A stretch of DNA of 64,000 bases, from assembly GCF_900107195.1 (NCBI RefSeq), contig NZ_FNPB01000001.1, positions 558,001-622,000 on the forward strand, in the 5' to 3' direction. The first letter of the stretch is position 1. The number at the start of each line of letters is the position of its first letter. The DNA is from Halobellus clavatus (lineage in GTDB: Archaea; Halobacteriota; Halobacteria; Halobacteriales; Haloferacaceae). The position numbers and the translations under genes were made by a program. Below the pieces are notes generated by a model. It was given only the letters and a program-made list of their open reading frames with translations. It was not told the DNA's origin and ran no database searches. Below, in pieces: positions 1 through 9,554 of this stretch.

Positions 1-120
1 TCCCCGTCCTCCGGTGTGACCTGGAATCGGTCAACTGTCCTACTAGTGGAATATCCGGGGAAGGTTTTAATAGTTTTGCTGATAGAGTATAGTTTGAGAA
101 AACGAGAGTGGTTTCACCTA

Positions 121-1239
121 ATGGATGACGAGCAAGACAAACTGAATCGATTCCAAGAAGCATTCGAGAGAGGTCAGGAAGGCCAGATCAGCAACTATGA
201 GGCCTGGCTACAGGACCAAGGAATCGACTCAGAGAAAGTAAATAGAGAATACTTGGAACAGTACTTCCGGGAGAACCCGGAGAATGCAGTAAACCACGAA
301 GAAGAGTTAGAGGAAGTTGCGGAGTACATCGGGTTCTTCTCCCGGAGAAGCAACGTCTACCACCTACCGGTTATCGGGATTTCGGAGGTAGGGAAGACCC
401 AGTTCATTCAAACAGTCTCCAACCTTCTCGGCCAGATCGAACCGGAGATCGAGCAGCGAACCTACCGGGCAGACGATTTCACGGAACTTGGTGAAGACGA
501 GGAGAGGATCTTCGAGGTCAGAGATGAGCTTCGAGGCCTGGACAAGGTCGTTGTATACGTTGATGACTGTGAGTGGGCAGAGGCGGAGAGTCTCCTTGAA
601 TCATTCCGCGTGATTGAGAGCGTTGTTGATGACGCGTTCCTTGTCACGTCGTGGACTCCTGAGTACTGGATGCACCACAGGGAGGATGTCGAAACAGTCC
701 TTCCCTCCTCTACTGAGATCCACCTCTCTCCGTTTTCGGAGAAGGATTCACTGGAGGCGTTGAATCAGGTAGTCAAGGTTCTGTCCGATGACGGGTTGGA
801 TCTCCCCGAGGAATTCCTTGAGGAAATCCACCGGTACAGCACCGGTATTCCAGGCGTCTTCACGGACTTGTTGCTTGCTTCGCTACGCGAGGCGTTTGTG
901 AAGGAGTTGGAGTTGGGTAGTACGGAGTCGGTGGAGGCTGCCGCCGGGAAACTGAACCTCGACGAAGTGGAGGAGACGGTGTACGAGTTGTCGGATACGA
1001 AGGTAACGATTCTGACCCATATGCTGCTGTGGAACCACAGGGATGGAATACGGCCGTCTCAGCTTGTCGACCTGCTGGACAGGGACAAGTCAACGGTGTC
1101 GTACCACCTGAAGGACTTGCAGGCAGATGGCTTGGTCGAGTCAGAGAAGCAGGGTCGTTCAGCGTACTACAGGGTCAAGAATCAGGTTAAACCATTCATC
1201 CAGACCAGAATCGCGCAAAACGGTGAGTACAATGGCTAG
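121..1239 (+). CDS. P-loop NTPase with C-terminal winged helix, first gene of the pAgo operon
   Basis: A 372-aa protein starting at the ATG at 121; the frame is open to position 16 but the upstream part is basic and hydrophobic and looks untranslated. Residues 86-93 form a Walker A loop (GISEVGKT) and 143-149 a Walker B strand (VVVYVDD). Residues about 300-365 form a winged helix of the ArsR/TrmB type, ending in a wing with SAYYRVKN. The arrangement resembles archaeal Orc1/Cdc6- or STAND-like ATPases, but I do not recognise a named family. It overlaps the next gene by 8 nt, so it is co-translated with the Argonaute operon. Plausible roles are a DNA-binding sensor or regulator of the operon; this is inference. 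An AT-rich stretch at 64-100 probably holds the operon promoter. Confidence 0.75.
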   Translation: MDDEQDKLNRFQEAFERGQEGQISNYEAWLQDQGIDSEKVNREYLEQYFRENPENAVNHEEELEEVAEYIGFFSRRSNVYHLPVIGISEVGKTQFIQTVSNLLGQIEPEIEQRTYRADDFTELGEDEERIFEVRDELRGLDKVVVYVDDCEWAEAESLLESFRVIESVVDDAFLVTSWTPEYWMHHREDVETVLPSSTEIHLSPFSEKDSLEALNQVVKVLSDDGLDLPEEFLEEIHRYSTGIPGVFTDLLLASLREAFVKELELGSTESVEAAAGKLNLDEVEETVYELSDTKVTILTHMLLWNHRDGIRPSQLVDLLDRDKSTVSYHLKDLQADGLVESEKQGRSAYYRVKNQVKPFIQTRIAQNGEYNG

Positions 1240-1954
1240 TTACAAGATACTACCATTACGGAACGAAGGTATTGATCTCGAAAAGATCGAAAATCGTGTA
1301 GAGAATATGTCGGCGCTGGAGTCCAGCGCAGACCTGAGAAGCGGCACCTTGCCTCGGAGCTTACAGACATTCCGGGGCGAGATGTGCTACGTCGAGTACG
1401 CACAGGAAGAGGAGACAGAAGTCACGACGTTGGAGGGTGAAGATGAGCCGATCAAGGTCGCGGATATGTACCCGATCATCTTCCTCGGGAACGGCTACGT
1501 GGCCTACGATGCTAACCTCCCGAACCAAGACGTCGAAACAGAAGTCGTCCAGATGGTTTCAGACCTGCTGGACACGGACATCTCCTACGAGGCGGTCGAG
1601 TTCGACAAAGACGACTTGGAAGGTGTCGTGGATCAAGCGAACAAGGTTCGGGAAGCCAATTTCAATCCGTCCAATCAGAAGCCGAACAGTGTCTCAGCAC
1701 GGTATCTTCCAGGTCTCCAGGATACTGAAATCTGGCATCAATACGAGAACGATCCAATGGAGAAGGTGAGGGTGGATTTGCCGGATCAAACGACCTATAA
1801 CGTCTCGTTCTACGAGAAGGGGAAAGTCACGGTCCACGGACGAAACATCCCGGTAGATGTCCAGGTCGAGGTTCTCAGGTACATTACTGATGAGGTAGTG
1901 TCTAACCTGGATATCGGTTCGTTCCAGAAGAAGCTGGGAGGTGAGTTCCAATGA
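1232..1954 (+). CDS. Hypothetical protein immediately upstream of Argonaute
   Basis: A 240-aa acidic protein. The ATG at 1232 is preceded by GGTG with a 6-nt spacer; the longer reading from 1127 would run through the previous gene in another frame and is less likely. I do not recognise a domain. It shows two strand-rich stretches, around residues 80-110 (IIFLGNGYVAYD) and 200-230 (VSFYEKGKVTVHG followed by a helix), a sheet-then-helix pattern loosely like the repeats of TATA-binding proteins; this is only a suggestion. The 4-nt ATGA overlap with the Argonaute start means the two are translationally coupled, so it is a strong candidate partner subunit of the Argonaute. Confidence 0.7.
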   Translation: MASYKILPLRNEGIDLEKIENRVENMSALESSADLRSGTLPRSLQTFRGEMCYVEYAQEEETEVTTLEGEDEPIKVADMYPIIFLGNGYVAYDANLPNQDVETEVVQMVSDLLDTDISYEAVEFDKDDLEGVVDQANKVREANFNPSNQKPNSVSARYLPGLQDTEIWHQYENDPMEKVRVDLPDQTTYNVSFYEKGKVTVHGRNIPVDVQVEVLRYITDEVVSNLDIGSFQKKLGGEFQ

Positions 1955-4239
1955 TGCTAACCAATATTTTCCAGATGCGGAACGCTCCGGAAGATCCGTC
2001 GATGCGGCGGGTCAAATTGAGCGGTTTACCTGTCGACGAGAAACGGGACAGGATTTCATTCATACAGGCGATTATCTCGAACTTGAACAAGATGGGTGTC
2101 GACGCGTCGTTGGCACCGCAGGACAGTGAAGGAGATATCACTCTTCTCAGTCCTGACGGTAAGGAGCTAGATCTGGTCAGGGCCACGTACGACAGCTTCA
2201 ACCCTGAGTTCTTGGCCAGTAAGAAGGCGACTCAGTACGAGGTCAAGGAGGCCTGGCAGAACCGGGTGAGGACTCACTTGTCGGAGAACGGGTTCCAGAA
2301 GGTTGGACGCAAGTACGTCAGGGTGGAGGATATCCTTGATCCGTCTTCGGATTTCAAGGAGGCCTATGAGATCCAGGCGGAGATAATCGATGGGGAGCCA
2401 GCGATTTCTATTGATCCGTGTACGCGCATAATGGAGAGTTTGTCCGGTGAGGATATTCAGCGGGCAGGTAACCCGGATGAGCGTGTTGATGTACAGGTTC
2501 TTCCGAAGTGGAAGAATGGTGAACTGGTAGGACGTGCAGGGTTCAAAGCCGGGGACAAATCGTTCGAGTACCACGGTGAAAGCCTCTCCACGCCAAAGTA
2601 CTGGAAGAAAAAGTACGATATCGAGTTCGTGGATGATGACGAGGAGATGCTGGATATCTACATCCCTGATTATGATATGGAGCTTCCTTATCCGGCGTCT
2701 GTCGTCTTCGGAAGTTTCAGCCGTGGACGCTCTCTTCCGGATGATTTGAAGAAGGATCCGAAGCAGAGGGTTTCGGAGGCTGCTACGGCAATCGACCAGT
2801 ACTTCGACTCGATGCAGTTCACCGGGAGTGAAGCGGATCTAAGCAAGCTCACGACCGCGAAGGAACTGGGATACGATACTCCGAGCTTCGGTAGTTCCTA
2901 CGACTTCGATGTCCGGCTGGGCGATGACAGGAAGACCGGGGTTAATGATATTCACAAGTCGTTGAAGAGGAACGGTCCTTACGCTGGCCCGGTCAACGGC
3001 GAGTACGTTGTCATCACTCCGGAGGATGGCCGTGAGATCAGGGATGGGTTCGACGAACTGGCGAGTATTTACAACCAGTTGAACCTGGGTAGTATCTCGC
3101 GGTGTAGCGAGGTCGGAAACGATGGGATCATCGAGGTGGGAAGTCAGAACAGCAATACCTACGCTAACCGGATTACCGAGGTTCGGGATCAGTTGGACGC
3201 TATTGATTCAGACTTGATCGCTTTCGTTGTCCTGCCTGGCCACAATCAGGACGTGTACTTCCAGGCGCGTGGAAAGCTGTTTGAGCGGTTGTTCGGAAAT
3301 AATCCGGTTCCGGCGCAGGCCATTCAGTACAAGAATGTCGTGAAACTGGCCAATGACAACGGGTACTTCATCGGGGTCAACACGGCTTCACAGGTCTATG
3401 TGAAGCTTGGGAAGGTTGGTTCTGCGGTCTGGATACTGGATGAGCCCGCAGATGCACACGTCCCCGGTGTTGAACCTGGTAGTACGTGCTACGCCTACCA
3501 CGACGTCTCCCGTAGGCCGGACAAGAAGTCCGCGGCAACAGCTTACAGCGCCACCACTGATTCCTACGGGCGTTACATCGCAACAGGAGCTCAGCCGACT
3601 GGTGGCGAGAAGCTGACTGACGAGGTCTTCCACAGTATCTTGAATGAGTTGCTGAGGAAGGTTTCCGCGTTCCACCGCCGTCAAGAGACCAGTGGTGAGA
3701 AGGATTTCCACTTCAAGCGGCTGGTGTTCGCCAAGGACGGCAAGATCGGTTGGCAGGAGCAGAAGATGATGAAGAAGGTGATCAGGGAAGGCGTCCCGAG
3801 CGAGGGGAAGCGGCCTATCTCTGAGATCCTCGACGAGTCCGGTCTTCTACCGGATGATATGATTATCGACGTGGTCAGCGTCAACAAGTCTCCGAACAAG
3901 CGCGTGGTCACCCGTGACGGAAACGGGTTTGACAACGTGGCCGGCGGGAACGCGATGATTTACGGTGATGAGAGCGGGCTCCTGGTTTCACATAAGCCTG
4001 AGAGAGGTACGGCGAAGCCCTTGGAGATCACGGCGAATGACCACGTCTCCCTGAACAGGGACGACGTCCCGGAACCGACTGCTGAGAGTCTACTGAAAGA
4101 GTACTACAACTTGAGCTACTTGAACTGGTCCTCGATCTTCAGCCAGGGCAAGTACGCCTTGCCGCAGATACTGACGCAAAATCTCGGAGAAAACCTTTCC
4201 GCCGGGATCGATGTCCCGGAAAATATGGCAATGATATAA
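1951..4239 (+). CDS. Prokaryotic Argonaute (long pAgo) with near-complete catalytic site
   Basis: A 762-aa protein; the start ATG lies 7 nt after a GGAGGTG ribosome-binding site. A MID-like segment spans about 425-490 (YFQARGKLF then VPAQAIQ), and PIWI about 505-750. By eye the PIWI aligns along its length with eukaryotic Ago2: D518 in YHDVSRRP, the glutamate finger E553 in TGGEKLTDE, D596 in FAKDGK, and the terminal LNWSS...YALPQILTQN block. The fourth catalytic position, H or D in most active enzymes, falls on Q743 (or N744). The N-terminal half should contain N and PAZ-like parts, but I cannot assign them with confidence. Known: pAgos use small nucleic-acid guides to bind or cut invading DNA/RNA. 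Neighbours are Mre11, Rad50, NurA and HerA, which suggests that target cleavage or binding feeds into end resection (inference). Confidence 0.85.
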   Translation: MMLTNIFQMRNAPEDPSMRRVKLSGLPVDEKRDRISFIQAIISNLNKMGVDASLAPQDSEGDITLLSPDGKELDLVRATYDSFNPEFLASKKATQYEVKEAWQNRVRTHLSENGFQKVGRKYVRVEDILDPSSDFKEAYEIQAEIIDGEPAISIDPCTRIMESLSGEDIQRAGNPDERVDVQVLPKWKNGELVGRAGFKAGDKSFEYHGESLSTPKYWKKKYDIEFVDDDEEMLDIYIPDYDMELPYPASVVFGSFSRGRSLPDDLKKDPKQRVSEAATAIDQYFDSMQFTGSEADLSKLTTAKELGYDTPSFGSSYDFDVRLGDDRKTGVNDIHKSLKRNGPYAGPVNGEYVVITPEDGREIRDGFDELASIYNQLNLGSISRCSEVGNDGIIEVGSQNSNTYANRITEVRDQLDAIDSDLIAFVVLPGHNQDVYFQARGKLFERLFGNNPVPAQAIQYKNVVKLANDNGYFIGVNTASQVYVKLGKVGSAVWILDEPADAHVPGVEPGSTCYAYHDVSRRPDKKSAATAYSATTDSYGRYIATGAQPTGGEKLTDEVFHSILNELLRKVSAFHRRQETSGEKDFHFKRLVFAKDGKIGWQEQKMMKKVIREGVPSEGKRPISEILDESGLLPDDMIIDVVSVNKSPNKRVVTRDGNGFDNVAGGNAMIYGDESGLLVSHKPERGTAKPLEITANDHVSLNRDDVPEPTAESLLKEYYNLSYLNWSSIFSQGKYALPQILTQNLGENLSAGIDVPENMAMI

Positions 4240-4263
4240 CAAACTAAAGGAGGATTACAAACT

Positions 4264-5637
4264 ATGACCCAATCAAATCAAGGCCCGCGCTTCGTTCACC
4301 TTTCAGACGCACATATCGGCCACCGACAGTACGGTGTAAAGAAACGGCGAGACGATATGTATATGTCCTTCAACACCTCGGTTTACGAGGCTGTTGAAGA
4401 ATCTGAAGTTGATTTCGCGGTTTTCGGCGGTGACTTGTTCCATAATAAGAATGTGAATGCCCGTGCGTTGAGTGATGCTGAGGAAGGGCTTTCACGCTTC
4501 GAGGATGCGGATGTCCCTGTTGCTGCTGTCCGAGGGAATCACGACGCTAACTTGTACAAAGAGGACTTGAACTGGCTGGAGTATCTTCACAGCCGTGGGA
4601 AACTGATTCTGTTAGAGGCTGATCTCAGTGAAGAGGAGGCAGTCTTCGAGAAACACGATTTCGATGATCCGGGTACTTCTTCCGGGTACGTTGATTTAGA
4701 TGGGGTCCGGGTTTTCGGTCTCCAGTACCTTGGACAGAGAACATCTGATAATCTATCCAAGGTGGCAGATGCGATTGAACAGGTGAATGAGAAAGAAGGC
4801 GAGCCTGAAGCTACGGTCCTGATCGGTCACTTCGGCGTTGAAGGCCACATACCAGGGATGAGTGGTGGTATCTCGTTCAATGCCTTGGAACCAGTGGAGG
4901 AAGCTGTCGACTACCTCGCACTTGGTCACCTACATAAGAAATACAGTCACGGGAACTGGGTGTTCAATCCTGGTTCTCTGGAAGCCCACGATACACGGCA
5001 GGCGAGGTGGGATCTCGGTTACTACATTGTTGACGTTGAGGACGGGGAGATTTCCCCTGAGTTCCACGAGTCGAAGCGTAGACCATTCTTTGAGATCAGT
5101 TTCGAGGTTGATGCACACGACTCGCCGGATGAACTGGAGTCAGCGTTTACTGAGGAGGTCGAAGATCATCTTTCGGATCTTGACAAAGTACAGCGGAAGC
5201 CTCATTTCCAGCGTTCCGGGGAGAAGCGTGACCCAGTAATCGATCTTCGGTTAGAGGGTTTGCTACAGTTCAGCCGCTCCAGACTCGACAGTGATATTTT
5301 GAAAGATATTGTTGAGGAGAAAACCGGTGCTCTGTATGTCAATTTGAATGATGCTACGGAGTCGAAGGAGACGGCGAGCATCATCAAAGAATTGGATGGT
5401 GGTGAAGATGCAGTGAGAGATGAACAGGGCCAGATTGACCGAAGTAAGCTGGAATCCGCTGTTTTTCAGCGGTTGGCAGGTCAGGATTCACAGTACGGTG
5501 AGAAGGAAGAGGATGTTGCGGACACGTTGAGTGTGGTGAAGAAGAGCGTATTGGCTGAGGAGAATCCGGAGTCTGTTGCTGAGACTATCAAGAAACGCCG
5601 CAGAGAACTTTTCGATAACGGAGGGGATCAAGAATGA
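4264..5637 (+). CDS. mre11: Mre11 nuclease (MR complex)
   Basis: A 457-aa calcineurin-like phosphoesterase. Metal-binding motifs are in order: D15 and H17 (LSDAHIG), D57 (FGGDLFHN), N92-H93-D94 (RGNHD), then IGHFGVEGH and ALGHLHKKY near residues 185-225. The capping and Rad50-binding C-terminal region follows, to 457. Mre11 is a Mn-dependent 3'-5' exonuclease and endonuclease that processes double-strand ends with Rad50. A strong ribosome-binding site (AAAGGAGG, 4248-4255) precedes the start, and the stop overlaps the Rad50 start by 4 nt. Its position between Argonaute and Rad50 makes this an accessory copy dedicated to the operon; the host presumably has its own chromosomal pair. Confidence 0.95.
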   Translation: MTQSNQGPRFVHLSDAHIGHRQYGVKKRRDDMYMSFNTSVYEAVEESEVDFAVFGGDLFHNKNVNARALSDAEEGLSRFEDADVPVAAVRGNHDANLYKEDLNWLEYLHSRGKLILLEADLSEEEAVFEKHDFDDPGTSSGYVDLDGVRVFGLQYLGQRTSDNLSKVADAIEQVNEKEGEPEATVLIGHFGVEGHIPGMSGGISFNALEPVEEAVDYLALGHLHKKYSHGNWVFNPGSLEAHDTRQARWDLGYYIVDVEDGEISPEFHESKRRPFFEISFEVDAHDSPDELESAFTEEVEDHLSDLDKVQRKPHFQRSGEKRDPVIDLRLEGLLQFSRSRLDSDILKDIVEEKTGALYVNLNDATESKETASIIKELDGGEDAVRDEQGQIDRSKLESAVFQRLAGQDSQYGEKEEDVADTLSVVKKSVLAEENPESVAETIKKRRRELFDNGGDQE

Positions 5638-8333
5638 GGATTACCAACGTAGAACTCTCAAGCATCAAAAGCTACGACGATACAATCAATGAGATCGATT
5701 TCCGCCCAGGAGTGAATGCGATCATCGGGCAGAACGGGTCAGGCAAGTCTACAGTTCAGGAGGCAGTCGGATTTGCCCTGTTCGATTATCTTGATAAACG
5801 CGTCAGCCAGGGTGATTTCGTCCGGAATGGTGAGAATTCTGGAAAGGTTCGTGTGACCTTCATCTCGAATAAGAACGGGAAAAAGTACACCGTCGAGAGA
5901 GATGCGAAGGGATCGATTTACCGGGTGATTGATGAGGCGGATGGTGGAAAATTACCCTTGTCAGGTAAGGACGAGATATTGAGTTGGTTGAAGGAGCATT
6001 TGGGTATTCCAGAAGAGACTGAGCTTGAGACTCTGTGGAAATCCAGTATCGGTGTTCCTCAGACCAAGTTTACTAATGACTTTGCAGAGACCCCGAGGAA
6101 TCGTGAAAGGGTGTTTAACCCGTTACTTGAGGTGAATGTCTACGACGACGTCTGGGAAGATCTCCGAGAAGCAAACAACGTAATTGAGGAAGAGATCAGT
6201 GATCTTGAGACCGAGATTGAAGGCCTGAAATCCAAGGTCGAAGACCTCGACGAAAAGAAAGAGGAATTCAACGACCTAAAGCAGGAGATTGAGGAGAAGC
6301 AGGAGAAGCTAGATGAGCTCAAAGAAGAGCAGGAAGATCTGGAGAAACGTGAAGAGGAACTCGAAGACTTAGACGACCAGATCTCTGATTTAGAGACTGA
6401 GATCGACAAGAAAGAGAGTACTATCGAAGACAAGGAAGACAGCTTAGAAGACGCTGAGGATGCGTTAGAAGAGGCTGAAAAAGCTCAGGATACTATCGAA
6501 GAGGTTGAGGAAGAGTACGAGGAGTACGAAGAGAAAGATGACGAGCTGGATGGTCTCCGTGAACAGGCGAACGAGCGAGATGATATCCAGGACAAAATAA
6601 ACGGGCTAGAGAAGAAGCAGACTGAGTTGGAGACGAAGAAGGAAGGGTTGGAGGAAGATGTCGAGGATGCTGAAGAAGCGAAGGAGGAGATGGAGGATCT
6701 TGAGGACGATGTTGATCGTCAGGAAGAACTTGAAGAGAAGCTGGACGACATCGAAGACAAGGAAGACGAGATTGAGGACAAGGAAGAGGAACTGGACGAC
6801 GCTGAAGATGAGTTAGACGGGATTGAAGATGAGATTGAAGAGTTGGAAGAGGAAATTTCTGAGATCGAGGATCTTGAAGACAAAGCCGATGAGTTGGATG
6901 AGTTAGAAGAGGAAGAGCAGGATCTTCGGGATGAGAGATCGCGGTTGGAGGGCCGTATCGATGACCTGGAAGAGGCTATTGACACGTTAGAGGATACTGA
7001 GGAAGCCGAGTGCCCTACCTGTGGTCAAGACCTTGACAAGAAACATCGTGGAGAGGTGCTGGAAGAGAAACGTGAGGAGAAGTCAGAGGCCGAAGACCGT
7101 ATTTCAGAAATAGAAGGCGAACTGGATGATCTTGAAGACGAGATCAAGGACGCAAAGGATGCTGAGAAGGAGGTTAACCGTCTTCCTGACCTCTATGATA
7201 GGCTCGAAGGCTTGGAGGAAGAGCGCGACGACAAAGAGGAAGAGATCGATGACCTGGAAGATAAAATCGAGGAGTTAGAAGAGGAAGTCGGCGAGAAAGA
7301 TGAACTCGAAGAAGAACTGGATGAACTCGACGACCCGAAGAGCGAGTATAACTCGGCGAAGGCTACGTACGAGAATAACAAGGAAGCTGAGGACGAACTT
7401 GAGGAAGTCGAAGAAGAGCTGGACGACTTAGAGGACGAGATCGACGAGAAGGAAGACGAACTTGAGGAGTTCGAAGGTCTTGATAACGAGATCGAGGAGA
7501 TAGAAGATCGACTGGACGAGTTGGAGGACGCCCACGAAACCTACATCAGCAAAAAGGAGACTGCTGAGAAAGTCGAAGAGCGCCAGGAGAAGGTCGATGA
7601 CCTCGAAGAAGAGATAGAAGGGTTGGAAGACGAGATCGAGGAGAACGAAGAGGAAGTTGAAGAACTGGAAGAGCAGTTCGACGAGGAAGAGTACGAGGAG
7701 GTTCAGGAGAGAATTGGTGATCTTCAGGGTGAAATCGGCAATCTTGAAGGAACTATTGAGACCAAGCAGGACCGTCTCGACGACTTAGAAGAAGAGATCG
7801 ATGAGATGGAGGAGCAGCAGAAAGAGCTGGAAGACAAGCAGGACGAGTACGAGAGCTTAGAGAAGGATCACGAGTTCGGAAAGTTCGTCCGGGAGAGTAT
7901 GAAGGAGGCTCGGCCTCTGATCACCGAGATCCTGGTTAAAGAGATCTCCACCGAAGCGGATCGAATCTACCGCCAGCTTCGAGGCACCGCGACAGAGCAA
8001 CTGGAGTGGAGAACTGATTACGAGATAGTCATTAGAGAGAACGGCGAGGAAAAGGAGTTCCACAAGCTAAGCGGTGGGGAACAGATGAGTGCTGCTCTCG
8101 CTGTGAGACTGGCGATCCTGAAGCTTCTGAGTGACGTAGATATCGTGTTCCTCGACGAGCCTACGGCGAACCTTGACGAGGAAAAGAGACGGAACCTGGT
8201 TGACCAGTTACAGGAGTTGGAAGGTTTCGAGCAGCTCACGGTAATCAGCCACGACGACACGTTCGAGTCGGTGACTGAACACGCGATATCCCTTGAGAAA
8301 GTGGATGGCGCGACTGAGGTGGTGAGCGACTAA
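5634..8333 (+). CDS. rad50: Rad50 SMC-like ATPase
   Basis: An 899-aa protein with the standard Rad50 plan. The N-terminal half-ATPase carries Walker A IIGQNGSGKST near residue 31-41. A very long acidic antiparallel coiled coil follows, with the zinc hook C460-P-T-C463 at its tip. The C-terminal half-ATPase has signature LSGGEQ (812-817) and Walker B IVFLDEPTANLD with D841-E842. Rad50 dimerises through the hook, binds DNA ends and gates Mre11. The coiled coil is extremely rich in Glu, Asp and Lys, which creates long spurious open frames on the opposite strand. It overlaps mre11 by ATGA and nurA by TAATG, so the three are translationally coupled. Confidence 0.97.
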   Translation: MRITNVELSSIKSYDDTINEIDFRPGVNAIIGQNGSGKSTVQEAVGFALFDYLDKRVSQGDFVRNGENSGKVRVTFISNKNGKKYTVERDAKGSIYRVIDEADGGKLPLSGKDEILSWLKEHLGIPEETELETLWKSSIGVPQTKFTNDFAETPRNRERVFNPLLEVNVYDDVWEDLREANNVIEEEISDLETEIEGLKSKVEDLDEKKEEFNDLKQEIEEKQEKLDELKEEQEDLEKREEELEDLDDQISDLETEIDKKESTIEDKEDSLEDAEDALEEAEKAQDTIEEVEEEYEEYEEKDDELDGLREQANERDDIQDKINGLEKKQTELETKKEGLEEDVEDAEEAKEEMEDLEDDVDRQEELEEKLDDIEDKEDEIEDKEEELDDAEDELDGIEDEIEELEEEISEIEDLEDKADELDELEEEEQDLRDERSRLEGRIDDLEEAIDTLEDTEEAECPTCGQDLDKKHRGEVLEEKREEKSEAEDRISEIEGELDDLEDEIKDAKDAEKEVNRLPDLYDRLEGLEEERDDKEEEIDDLEDKIEELEEEVGEKDELEEELDELDDPKSEYNSAKATYENNKEAEDELEEVEEELDDLEDEIDEKEDELEEFEGLDNEIEEIEDRLDELEDAHETYISKKETAEKVEERQEKVDDLEEEIEGLEDEIEENEEEVEELEEQFDEEEYEEVQERIGDLQGEIGNLEGTIETKQDRLDDLEEEIDEMEEQQKELEDKQDEYESLEKDHEFGKFVRESMKEARPLITEILVKEISTEADRIYRQLRGTATEQLEWRTDYEIVIRENGEEKEFHKLSGGEQMSAALAVRLAILKLLSDVDIVFLDEPTANLDEEKRRNLVDQLQELEGFEQLTVISHDDTFESVTEHAISLEKVDGATEVVSD

Positions 8334-9550
8334 TGCCGCTTTACAGAGGCCGTGTAGCCGAGGAACTGGAGGGGAAAAAGTCAGAGTTCACCGGAAAGGC
8401 GATCAACCAGAAGGCTGTTGAGGAGTTCCAGGGTGCTGCGCAGAATCTAACATCTGAGTTCTCATCTGAAGAGATCAAGCAGGCGCTTGAAGAGTATGAG
8501 CTCCCGAGTGCCTTGCCTACTGAGGAGTACAGTGAAGGCGGTGACCTCGTGATCTCATTCGAGGAAAGTTCTGGATGGGAATCTCACGAGGCAGTGAATA
8601 ACTGGGCGAAAAAGAATATCCGTGGTGTGACGACTGTTGCAGCTGATGGTTCTCAGATTGATCCGGTAACAGAGTTTGAGCAGCCTGTTGGTCTTGTTCA
8701 AGCGGTTTGGATTGCGAACAGCCACACAGATGAAGGTGATTACCAGCGAGACGTAGAAACGAAGGTTCTCTCACCGGAGGATATCCTTTTCGAGGACCCG
8801 AATACCGGTCATATTCAGGTCGATAATGAGGAAGTGCCTCTGTCCCGGTTTGAGACGGAGATGCAGGTTCTGGAAAAGCAAATCAAAAAATACAGCGATG
8901 AGAGCGAGCCGCCGGTTGTTCTGTATGATGGCCCTCTGATCCTATCGTTTGCCCAGATGTTTGATCAACCTGTAAGAGAGCGTTACGGGGAGGCGCTGGC
9001 CCGAGTGCTGGCAGCAAGTAAGCATCACGAGGTCCCTGTAGTGGGTTACACGGCGGGTTCCAAAGCCAGTGATTTTGCGAAGATGATCGAGAAGCTGGAC
9101 TTGATCGATGCGAGTAGTTCAGTGCGCGACTATCAAATCTTCGAAGAGATGACCGAGAACTGGGGTGACAGGACGATCCTGTTCAATTCAAGGCGGGACA
9201 ATTCTTTGAACCAGCTTCAGACGACTTACCACGGCGTTGAGTACGACTTCTCAGATAGAATATTATTCTCGTATATGCAGATTGGAAGTGGCCCCCAATT
9301 GGACAGGCTAGATCTCCCTGAATGGGTCTTAGAGGAGGATCTGGTCGACCACGTGATGTCCGTAATCCGTTCCGAATGCGGTGTGGGCCGTGGTTACCCG
9401 GAGATTTTGCAGGCAGCGGACGCTGACGCGGTTATCAGCCGTCAGGATCGGGAAGAGTTCCTGAGGATGTATCAGGATTTCTCGAATGAGAACGATATTG
9501 AATTGAGATGGAATAACAAGGCTCTGTCAAAGAAACGGAGGCGAAGATAA
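8333..9550 (+). CDS. nurA: NurA 5'-3' nuclease
   Basis: A 405-aa NurA-family protein. Motif I is AADGSQ with D105, the second acidic motif is LYDGPLI with D199, followed by VPVVGYTAGSKASDF (about 232-246), and a C-terminal GYPEILQAADADAV segment typical of the family. NurA is an RNase-H-fold nuclease that sits on the HerA hexamer and degrades one or both strands as HerA translocates; with Mre11-Rad50 it generates 3' single-stranded tails in archaea. Its ATG overlaps the Rad50 stop by one base. The next gene starts 4 nt downstream, which makes a nurA-HAS-herA block. Confidence 0.92.
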   Translation: MPLYRGRVAEELEGKKSEFTGKAINQKAVEEFQGAAQNLTSEFSSEEIKQALEEYELPSALPTEEYSEGGDLVISFEESSGWESHEAVNNWAKKNIRGVTTVAADGSQIDPVTEFEQPVGLVQAVWIANSHTDEGDYQRDVETKVLSPEDILFEDPNTGHIQVDNEEVPLSRFETEMQVLEKQIKKYSDESEPPVVLYDGPLILSFAQMFDQPVRERYGEALARVLAASKHHEVPVVGYTAGSKASDFAKMIEKLDLIDASSSVRDYQIFEEMTENWGDRTILFNSRRDNSLNQLQTTYHGVEYDFSDRILFSYMQIGSGPQLDRLDLPEWVLEEDLVDHVMSVIRSECGVGRGYPEILQAADADAVISRQDREEFLRMYQDFSNENDIELRWNNKALSKKRRRR

Positions 9551-9554
9551 TACT

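Noticed and set aside
121-1239. Calling the first gene an Orc1/Cdc6 initiator
   Set aside because: Walker motifs and wHTH fit loosely, but the N-terminal and sensor motifs seen in the two true Orc1/Cdc6 proteins here are absent.
6140-7381. Several Ser-rich open frames on the minus strand inside rad50
   Set aside because: They are the mirror of the Glu/Asp/Lys-rich coiled coil, with Ser-repeat products lacking any domain; Rad50 itself is unambiguous.
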